Shown in pieces: positions 26,829-36,300 of a stretch of 51,095 nt of DNA. Source of the DNA: Paludibacteraceae bacterium. Its GTDB lineage: Bacteria > Bacteroidota > Bacteroidia > Bacteroidales > Paludibacteraceae. Where the stretch lies: NCBI GenBank assembly GCA_024683975.1, contig JAIKXR010000054.1, forward strand, positions 1-51,095, written 5' to 3'. A model generated the notes under the pieces. That model was not told where the DNA came from and made no database searches. It saw only the letters and a program-made list of their open reading frames with translations. Numbering within the stretch: position 1 is the first letter of the stretch; every line of letters starts with the position of its first letter. The position numbers and the translations under genes were made by a program.

Positions 26829-29800
26829 TTACTGACTGACCTTCTGTATGTACTGACGCACCGAACGACGGAAATTAGGAATAACAACGGCATCATTATC
26901 ACGGAGCAACATCCTTCCGCCGCCCGCCTTACTGCGGGCACTCTTGTACTTCGCCTTGACCATCGGATTGAATTTGATATGGTCGAAGTCAGAACCATAA
27001 ACATCCAACGCCAGTTTCAAAGGCCGGAACAGACATATATGATAGTTGAACGAACCGTCAAGATTCTGCGTACCGCCTACGCCTGCGTAGTATTTGTCAA
27101 TAGCAAGCATAAACGGGAAAATAACCGCCTTGTTATTCTCCACCATCAACTCCACACTCAGACTGTCAATCTTATTGCGCGTCTTCTTCGAGAACATCAG
27201 TATCTTGGCTATCTCAGAGAAAGTCTCGCCATCCATCAGCACAAGGTCTGTCCCACGCAACCAAGCGCACGCGTTAAACGATGGCAGATCGATGCTCATA
27301 TCGCTGTTCAGTTTCAGTCTTGCTGCCGCGTCACACACCACCGACCCGTCGAAAGAACGCAACATAGGCATCACCGAATCCAGTTCGGGCAACGCACGAA
27401 CCAAGTCACCTACCTGCACACTGTCCATCGACAGGTCAGCGGCAGCATGTGCGCTCGCCGTATCCCGGCAGGCATAAACCATATTCATACGTATCTTACC
27501 GACCTTTGTCGAGGTGGACAGATTAGTGATTGCCAAAGTCTGGTCATTAAGTCTGACCTGCCCCTTGAACTCGTGAAGACGCATACCCGAGAATATGACC
27601 GTATCCACATTGGCACGAAAACGCACGTTCAGATTATCAGGCAGCACAACAAGCGATGACAGCGTATCCTGCACTTCATCCATAGCAAGCACACTATCGG
27701 GCTGCATATCAGTTAAATCTATCGAGTCTTCCAACATCGACATATTCTCCGCCAACGCAATCGAATCCAACTCATCAACACGGCGTTGCTGCCGCTGCAT
27801 GGCACGACTGAGCTGGTTGAGGTCTATACGCCTTGACTTGAGTTCCAGATTAGCGTCCAGCGTCTTACCTCGAATAAGATAACGGCGCAAATGATGAACA
27901 TCCCCCTTGAGCGACACCATCGAATTGCCGAGTCGCAGACGGAAACTATTAAGCGTCAGCGTGTCATCATTGAGAGTCAAATCCATACGTCTGACAGTCG
28001 GACGAATGTCATCACCCACATGACGGATACCAAAAGTCCGCACATAGACCTTACCTGTGTTTGCAAAGCGCTTATAGTAAGTCTCCATCGGCGTACTGTC
28101 CTTGATAACCGTATGCGCCAGGCGCATAAGCGAGTCCAAAGTCATTATCCGGCGTTCGCTGTCCGGGATACGCACTCTCTCGCCCGTAACAGAGTCGCGA
28201 TAGAAGCGACGGAAACGTGGTACGGCCGTCAGGTTCATTCTTACCGAGTCAAGCAACATACCGTTGCGGGGCTTGATGAAGAAAACAGAGTCCAAAGATA
28301 TGCGGGCTGTAGAGGCAGGCACAAAAGCCGATTTCTGATCCGGACGCATCGAGGCACTCACTCTCAGTTGCTGCGCCAACAGCCGCAACGAGTCCGAACT
28401 CTGAACATCCGCCCCGCGCAAGCTGACCGAAGCACGCAAACGAGGTACGGTATGGTCGGTCAAGTCGTCAGCATAAAGACGTATATTGGCACCGTCCATC
28501 TGCGCCTTGATGTCGCGGCGGTAACGTATCTTAACCTGACGGAAAGCCAAACTGCCATCGAGCAAAGCCGTATCTTTCCTGCCTGTCCTTTTGGAGACGC
28601 GAGCCATATTGGTAGTCAGATTCATACGCAATGAGTCTGCAAACAATCCTGCGTGAAGGTCTTTCATCGCCACAAAAACATCATCACCATACACTTCCGA
28701 CTCCGAATGAATATCATAAATCTTCCTGCGAAGCAGGTCGTCCAAGAAGAACGAAGTATTGATATTAACGCGTAACTGTCCGCGCACACGAGCCTTATCC
28801 GTCAGATTGAACAGTTCAGCCAACTCTTTCAAGTACAACTTTGCGTGAAGATTAGCCCCAAGCCAATCTCTGTTTTTCTTATATCTGCCCAAACCGTTAG
28901 CACTGATCCACGATGAACCGCTATTGAACTGCAAAGTGTCAATACGTACAAACGTGGAGTCCGTCACGTCAGCGTTATAACGTCCTTCTGCTCGCAAAGA
29001 GAGATTGTCTAAACGTATCTTTCTATGAGGATGACCGCCGTTCAAACTATCAACCCTCACCTCTACCTGCGCCAGAACGCCACTCTGCCGGACCTTCTGC
29101 AATACACCAAGCGTGCTGTCACTGTCTGATAACAGTTCTTGCAACTTGTAATTAGGCAATGCACATTGCACTTTCAAACTGATTCCACCCGACAACGTGT
29201 TCTCTTTGATGGTCTGTCGGCGTAATTTGTCTGGCATCAGAGCCAACAGTTTTTCTATCCGTGGGATACGCAATGCTGTTTTAACAGCCACTGTATCACG
29301 CAGTGAACCTGCAATCTCCACCGTAGCATCCTCCACCCGCAGAGCCACCGCCGCATCACCCTCAAACACGGTGTCCGCAAACTGACCTGCCGAAGAAAAA
29401 AAGAGGCTGTCAATAACAAGGTTCTCAAGCGAAAGAGTATCAGACGACAAGCGCACCAAACCGTCAGACAAAAGTACACTATCCCAATAGAAATTGTAAG
29501 GTTCAGACGCGGTTGTGTCCTCTTCTTGCGGGACAAGAATATCAAAGTTGTACCTGCCGTTTCGTTCGGCTAAATGCACTTGGGGACGAGACAACAGCAA
29601 TTCGTTGATACGCACCTCATTGTCCAACAATGCCGTCAAGCCCACATTAAGCCGCAGCGTGTCCAACGTCAGGAGCGTGTCATACACTAACACCTCGTTA
29701 GCCGCCGAGTCCAAAGCGGGAGTGGACACACTCACCCCCACAAACTGCACATAAGCATTAGGGAAAGTGGAAAATATTCTAACTTCAGCATCCTGCACTG

Positions 29801-29957
29801 TCACTTCCGCTTTGGCATAAAGAGGGACGAAACGCGATAACAAGCCATTGATAACTCCCGGCTTCGAAAGAGAGTTAATGCCGAGAGTTATCAACGCTAC
29901 CAACAAGGTTGTCACGAGTGCGACAACCCATAGAGTTATCTTAACTGCTTTTTTCAC
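26829..29957 (-). CDS. AsmA/TamB-like inner-membrane protein
   Basis: A 1042-residue protein with one N-terminal membrane segment (ITLWVVALVTTLLVALITL) followed by a long beta-rich part typical of AsmA-like proteins, a family whose members bridge the periplasm and are linked to phospholipid transport or outer-membrane assembly. Typical elements are VTVQDAEVRIFSTFPNAYV near the N-terminus and repeated D-x-L-x-L strand patterns (VLVYDTLLTLDTLRLNVG). The chosen start is a GTG at 29957 that overlaps the preceding TGA as GTGA, leaving a short basic MKKAVK before the membrane segment. An ATG at 30005 would add 16 residues and overlap more of the previous gene. It is the last gene of a unit with the giant surface protein. 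Confidence 0.8.
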   Translation of the reverse strand: MKKAVKITLWVVALVTTLLVALITLGINSLSKPGVINGLLSRFVPLYAKAEVTVQDAEVRIFSTFPNAYVQFVGVSVSTPALDSAANEVLVYDTLLTLDTLRLNVGLTALLDNEVRINELLLSRPQVHLAERNGRYNFDILVPQEEDTTASEPYNFYWDSVLLSDGLVRLSSDTLSLENLVIDSLFFSSAGQFADTVFEGDAAVALRVEDATVEIAGSLRDTVAVKTALRIPRIEKLLALMPDKLRRQTIKENTLSGGISLKVQCALPNYKLQELLSDSDSTLGVLQKVRQSGVLAQVEVRVDSLNGGHPHRKIRLDNLSLRAEGRYNADVTDSTFVRIDTLQFNSGSSWISANGLGRYKKNRDWLGANLHAKLYLKELAELFNLTDKARVRGQLRVNINTSFFLDDLLRRKIYDIHSESEVYGDDVFVAMKDLHAGLFADSLRMNLTTNMARVSKRTGRKDTALLDGSLAFRQVKIRYRRDIKAQMDGANIRLYADDLTDHTVPRLRASVSLRGADVQSSDSLRLLAQQLRVSASMRPDQKSAFVPASTARISLDSVFFIKPRNGMLLDSVRMNLTAVPRFRRFYRDSVTGERVRIPDSERRIMTLDSLMRLAHTVIKDSTPMETYYKRFANTGKVYVRTFGIRHVGDDIRPTVRRMDLTLNDDTLTLNSFRLRLGNSMVSLKGDVHHLRRYLIRGKTLDANLELKSRRIDLNQLSRAMQRQQRRVDELDSIALAENMSMLEDSIDLTDMQPDSVLAMDEVQDTLSSLVVLPDNLNVRFRANVDTVIFSGMRLHEFKGQVRLNDQTLAITNLSTSTKVGKIRMNMVYACRDTASAHAAADLSMDSVQVGDLVRALPELDSVMPMLRSFDGSVVCDAAARLKLNSDMSIDLPSFNACAWLRGTDLVLMDGETFSEIAKILMFSKKTRNKIDSLSVELMVENNKAVIFPFMLAIDKYYAGVGGTQNLDGSFNYHICLFRPLKLALDVYGSDFDHIKFNPMVKAKYKSARSKAGGGRMLLRDNDAVVIPNFRRSVRQYIQKVSQ

Positions 29958-30310
29958 TCCGTCTGTGCCGCTTTGCGTCTTCTTAGGTAGATACCACCGG
30001 CACATACTGCGGCGAAGAGGAGCATTACCCAGCCGTCACCAACGGGATATTGGTCGGAACGTCCTTCTTCTTCAGGAGAGTCGAAATCGTCCGCTTCCAT
30101 AGCGGCGTTACGACGGCCTGATGTCGCGCTTGGCAGTGAGCCTGCCGGTGACTCAATATAATTAGGAGTCTGGCTGCCCACCGGTGTCACCGGGGAACTG
30201 TACTGGCTCCCCGATGGACGCAAAGCGGATGTGGACTGAAAATCTTGGGCTGCGAGCGGTGCCGACAACAGCATCAGCGCAATGCAAAGATTTCTCACAG
30301 TGTTTTTCAT
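29954..30310 (-). CDS. Small exported protein with a PEP-CTERM-like C-terminal tail
   Basis: A 118-residue protein of unknown function. It has a signal peptide (NLCIALMLLSAPLAAQ), a low-complexity Ser/Pro/Gly-rich middle and an acidic patch (EADDFDSPEEEG). The C-terminus has a short motif PVGDG, a hydrophobic segment (WVMLLFAAVCAGGIYL) and a cluster of basic residues (RRRK). That three-part layout resembles PEP-CTERM/LPXTG-type sorting signals, though the motif is not the canonical PEP and no sortase-like enzyme is in the window. It starts 18 nt after the giant gene and is coupled by a GTGA overlap to the AsmA-like gene. It could simply be a single-span membrane protein. Confidence 0.72.
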   Translation of the reverse strand: MKNTVRNLCIALMLLSAPLAAQDFQSTSALRPSGSQYSSPVTPVGSQTPNYIESPAGSLPSATSGRRNAAMEADDFDSPEEEGRSDQYPVGDGWVMLLFAAVCAGGIYLRRRKAAQTE

Positions 30311-30328
30311 ATTATTGCTCCTTTCTGA

Positions 30329-33300
30329 TTATTGTACATTAGTGACACGTTTGCCTTCGGCATTGTAAATGTACTGACCCTTCTTTATATAGAGGTGTCC
30401 GTTGTGCATATACTTGGTCACGTCCTCGTCCGCATTGTCTGTGGTGAATATGCCGGTCGGCATCTGTGCGCGGCGAACCTCCAGAACGAAGCGGTCGTTG
30501 ATGTCACCCTTTGTCAGGTCAGCATCGTAAGTAGAAGTCAGCATATTGATATGCTTGTTGGCTTCGCGGTCGAAGAGGTAAACCTCCAGTCCGTCCGTGC
30601 CGGCAGGCATCGAGAACGTGCAAGTGCCGTCAGAGGCTGCCTTGACACCTACCGGGATATAGACTGTCTCGTCACCGAGAGGCAGAATCTGTGCTGCAAG
30701 TTCAACATCCTCACAAATGGTGTAGATATTGTCGATGCCGCTGTTGAAGTTCTTGGTCAGGTCTTTGTTCATATCCAGACCCACAGTGGCATCGTCAGTA
30801 AAGCGGATGTAGGCCTTGTCCATGTTCTCATCCTCCTTGTCCAGATTGAGACAGAGCGTATAGGAGTCATTTTCCGCAGTCTGGTTGCGACGCGCCGCCA
30901 TTCCGAGAGGTATGGTGGTCAGCCGCCAATTGATGGTACCTGCGTACTGCACAAGGTATGACTGCGTTGCGCCGAAGATGACATCGGTTGCCACATTGGC
31001 GGGTGTCATACGGTTCGTTGTGAAATTGTACGTATAGAGGAACGGCACATCGTTCTCGTTAATCTCGGTGGCGGAGTTGACCGCCTTGGTGACATTGGCA
31101 TACGAGGGGACACCTATGACATTCCAGTGGGCATCTTTATATGAGCGGTTGTCGCGTTCAGCACCCTGGAATGTGACTGGGTGAGCGGGAACAACGTATG
31201 CGCCCGCCTCGGGCAGTTCGCCATCAATGGTCTGTACAGGATCTTTGCTCGGGAAGTAGAGTGACACAAGTGTCACGCCGTTGTCCCAGATGTTGGAACT
31301 TGCGGAGGTGTTGTTCAGCGAGAGCGAGAGGATATACCCCACATTGGCCTTCATAACAAATCCGGCTTCCCTCTGGGCAGCACTGACATGCGTCCAGTAG
31401 GTAGGTGTCTCTTTCCACAGACCTTTGGAAGCGCGTCCCGCACCGTCATAGTACTGGATAATCCATTGCGTACCATAACTGCCGAAGCCAACCACATCGC
31501 TCAATTTCACATCAAACGGGAAGGATATCCAGTAGGTGTTACGGCTATAGCGGGAGAGCGAACCATCTGTGAGATAACTCTTGCGGAACTGCATAACACC
31601 ATAAACGGTCTGGACTTTAGTCAGTTTCTTGCCTGTAGCAAACTTGATCTGTTCGGCCGGACCCTGTTCCTGACGGATGATGAGAACATCGCTGTAGATG
31701 GCATCGTCCTCTGCAAAGGTGTTGTCGCCTGCCAGATAACCGGCAATCAGGTAGTCGGTCTTGAAGTCATAAACCAATCTCATATTATACGATTTGTCGG
31801 AAGATCCGCCTACAATCTGTACGGAATCGGTGAAGGAGGTCGAACCGAGCAACAGCTGCCGCTGGTTGTTGAATTTCGCGGTCAGGAGAACGTTGCTGTT
31901 GGCAGCCGCCTTGATATCCACCTGATAGGTCCAATTGTTCTCGTCATGCAGAGTGGTATCGTTGTTATGCAGAGCCGTACCATCGGTGGCTTTGATTCTG
32001 TAACTGCCGGAAACGAGCAGGAACTCGTCCATCCAGTCGGAAGCGCCGTTGATATAGGTACGCTTCAGTTCGTTGGTGGTCGAGTTGTAGGAGAAGCGCA
32101 CATTGCCGGGGTTGGGCAGGGTCTGATTTTCCATACCGATAACGGCATCGCCGAAGAGCGTATCGGTCAGCTGGTTATTGTACTCGTTGGCGACTACGCA
32201 CTTTATGTTAGTGTTGTACGAACCGTTGCCGTTGCCGTACCAATGGCACATATAGCGGTCGAAGGTCGTAGGTTTGTCCTTGTCGAATGTGTTGGTATTT
32301 AGCAGCATCACATTCTGTTTATAGTTGCTCCAGTTGCCCGGCAGACTGTCCGCCTTGACGTAGTATTCGCCATCGTAAGGAGCGGTATTGCTGATAGAAC
32401 CGGCATCGCCGTCCACTGCCAGGTCAAAGACAAAGACACCCATCGTGTCAGCCTTCACTCCTGTCATCGCAACCGTTGTTTCCGACCCCCAGGTGGGAAC
32501 ACCGTTGTTCAAAGCGGTACACTTCTGCAGTTTGAGCGAAGGACTGTGAGATGTAGTGTTGTCAAAGTACATTGACAGTTTCTTCGTTGCATCGGTTGAT
32601 TTAATCACATCGGAGTATGTAGATTTGGCCGAACCGCTTGTATAAGTATGTTTGAGACGGTGGTCACCTACAGATACGGGATAAGTCACAGTCAGTCTCA
32701 TCACATCTCCGCTCATATCGATAGTCAGCGTATAGATGTTCTCGGAAGTGGGAGTGATATAGAAGCGCGGCGAACCCGAATTGTATTCCGACAGACCGAT
32801 GTCGCTGAAATTGGAGGTGGTAATGGTATAGCCGGTTTCGGAAGGACTGCTGTCGAAAGTGACATAATGTATTCCCGCCAAACTGTATATCATATAATTG
32901 TTATGTCCGCTTGTCAGGTTGTCAATACGCAGTTGATATTGCACTGTATTCTCACCTGCAACGAGGAATTTCACCCGGTCGCCGCCGTTGTCGGCAGGTT
33001 GCGTGTAACCGCTGCCTGTGTAACGTTCGATGCGGTAGCCTGCATCCGAATCGACAGCCGCGTTATGATGCTTCCAGTAACCGTTGTAGTACTTGGTTTC
33101 ATTGCCGGTGCTGCTGCTGCCGTGCTGCGGGACAAACATATCCAAGCCTTTGCGGTAGTCTCCGCGCATGACAGCCTCTTCAGAGTAGAACTTGTAGTTT
33201 GCACCGAAGTTGTGGTTACTGAATGCGATATTTGCGGATCTGCCGCTACGTGTTGTCTGACGGGGTATGTACGCCCAATATACATTGGATGCGCCTTCCT

Positions 33301-36300
33301 GGGTCATCGCCGCAATTGAATCGCTGCTTGCGTTGGATTTGGCACAATCATCTTCGTAATAGATGTTGAAATATACATACACATTCTCCCACAGCGGCTC
33401 GCTGCTGTCGGCGTTCCAGTTGCGGAAATAAACCTTGTCGAGTTCAACGAAATTGGCGGTCAGGGTCTGACCGGTGGTTTCGCCTGCGCCACGACCTGTA
33501 ACGGTGATGGTGGTGTTGTCCTCGCCTGTCGCGCTCGGAGTGAAGTCAGAGCCTTCTGTAACAGTCCAGCCTGCGAAGTAGTAGCCTGCGTCAGGTATGG
33601 CGGTGATGGAGCGGGTGGTGACAGTACCTGCCGTAAGATAGGTGACGGTCGCGCCGCCCAGTTCCACATGACCGTGGGTGTTATGAGCAATGTTTACGGT
33701 GGTCATGTTCTCCGCGAACTTGGCATAAACGGTCTTGTTGCCGGAGACAGTCAGTGTCAGCACTTCGTCCGCTATTGCCGCGCCGCCTTCGCCGTCCACG
33801 TATGCCGTCTCACAAGCGGCATCGCTGTACCAGCCTGCGAAATGGTAGTTGGTTGTAGCGGCTGCGTGCGTGAAGACAGCCGTTCCGCCGCTGACCACAT
33901 ACTTGCCAGATGTCAGGGCTATAGCGTCTCCGTCCACAACGGATGAGATACTTCCGCCTGTGGTGGATTCGCTGTTGCTCTCATCGTTGCCGAGGAAAGT
34001 ATAAACGCTGTATGAAACAGTGTATGAGGGCGGATAAGTGACAGTCAGATGATGGGTGGTCTCATTCCAAGTGAAGCGATATGTACCCTTACCAGCGGTG
34101 GTGATACGGCAGTTGGTACTTTCGTCCGTTCTCATTTCCCATCCCGTACTATTGTCGATGGTCATCTCACCGGTATTACCATACCAGTTGGAGTTGAACA
34201 AGTCACGGACCTTGAACCAGAAGGTGGTGTTGGCAGGCAGGTCTATGTCCGCATAACCAATCCATTCGCTGTTCACTTCCTCGAAATTGTCTATGCCGTT
34301 AGCCACAGTACTCCAGTCACCCATTGCATCCGCCCCGTCAGAGTCTCCGCTGTCACCACCGGCTATAGTCCAGTGTGATACGAAGTTCGCCTTGATGGTG
34401 GCGTCTGCTGTGGCATAGACGGTGGTGCTGAGGGCGGATGCATCTGCAAAAGTAGCCGAACCGCTTTCCACTGTCCATCCCTGGAAGTAGTAACCATAAT
34501 CCGCTACCGCTGCCACGACAGCCGCGCCTGTGGATACGCCTGCGCTGACGGTCGAACCCGAACCGCCTGCGGGGGTGGTGATGCTGCCGTGTTCGCCTGC
34601 GGTGACAGTCACCGTATGCAAACCCTCGGTATATTGCGCATAGACATTGATGTTGGCTGCTATGTCGTCATATACAGCATCGCTCGTTCCCATACCTGTA
34701 ACGGCAGAGTTGCCGTCAGAGGTGGTGTACCAGCCCTTGAAGGTGTAGCCGGTAGAAGGTGTCTGCGTGAAGGTGATGTCCTTGCCTGCGGCAGCATACT
34801 GACCGCTGGTAATCGTGGTGGCATCCTCCACAGTGGCAGTCACTTCGCTGCCGCCCGTGCCCATACCAAAAGTAACGGTATAGGAAGTCGGATAGGTGAC
34901 GGTGAGAGTTTTGTCCGTCATATTCCAAGCGAACTTGTAGTTGCCTGCACCTGCAGTTGTGATACCACAATTGTAAGATTTGTCTGTTCCGAATCCCCAA
35001 GCGGTATGATTACCGTAATCCATGTAATATACTTTGTCGCCACCGTTTCCATAATAGGTGCCGGCACCTTGACGGTCAAGCATCTTGAATTCATAGTTCT
35101 TGTTGGCTTCCAGCGTCAACTCCACATAACCGGTATCCTTACTGCTTAAGTTCGTACCTATATTTACGATTGTAGCAGTGGTGTTATCCTTGTCCCATCC
35201 ACCAAAGCCGTCAGTACCAGTTGATGTGTTGCTTGCCTCCGAACCGAGGATGCGCCATATCGGAGCGAAGTTGGCTCTGATGGTCGCAGCCGCAGTCACG
35301 CCGTTGATGGTGGTGCTTGCCGAAGAAGCATCAGCAAAATCAACTGAGCCACTTGTCGCCTCCCAACCGGTGAAGTAATAACCGGTGCTCGGTGTGGCAG
35401 TGATGGCGGTCGTGGTGTACTGGTAGGCTGTATAGGATGCCGCGCCAGCCGCGCCGCCTGCAGATGCGTTAGCTGTAACAGTATAACCTGTTTCAGCAGG
35501 ATATGTAACAGTCATTGAACCTGTTGAAGTGTTGTAAACGAAGGTGTATGTACCTGCCACGGTAGTGGTCAGTTTCACATCATTGCTGCCGTTCAGCGTC
35601 CAAGTGTCACCGTCGGACATTTCGCCCGTGCCTGTCTGACCACTATACGAACTATTCACAAAATCATAAATCATGAATTTGTACTGTGTTCCGGCTGATG
35701 TCAGATTGGCTGTGATTGTCATCACTCCGTCAGAAATCGTGGCAGATGCATAACTGCTGTTGTCCGTTGCACTCCAGCCCGCCATACCTGCAGTTGTCGC
35801 ATCATTGGCTACAGTCGATCCGCGCAGTATATAGTGGTGCGCATAGTTAGGAGTCACGCTACCGGTGCAGGAAGCGGTGACAGTGGTCGGGTTGGTTGTG
35901 GTGGAGGACAGACTTACACCAGCGCCCGTCTTGCTCCAGTCGACAAACCTCCATCCTGCTGCCGGAGTGGCTGTGACAGATGTTCCTGATACGCCTACCT
36001 GCTGGTCGCCGCTCGGCGAGACAGTACCATGGTCGCCGTTGTTGAACGCAACCGTGTATTTGTCTTCCGTATAGCAGGCATACAGTGTCTTGGCGGCATT
36101 CATCGTTACCGTGATAGCACGGTTGGTGTCGTTTATCTTGCCTTCTGAACCAGCGGAGTTGGTGTACCAGCCACTCCAAGTATAGCCTGTCTTGGCAGCG
36201 GGAGCAGTGAGGGTGATATTCGTGCCGCTCAACACCTGACTTCCGCTTGCAGTACTCGGACTGGTGGATATACTGCCGTTGTTACCCGGCACCGTTCCGA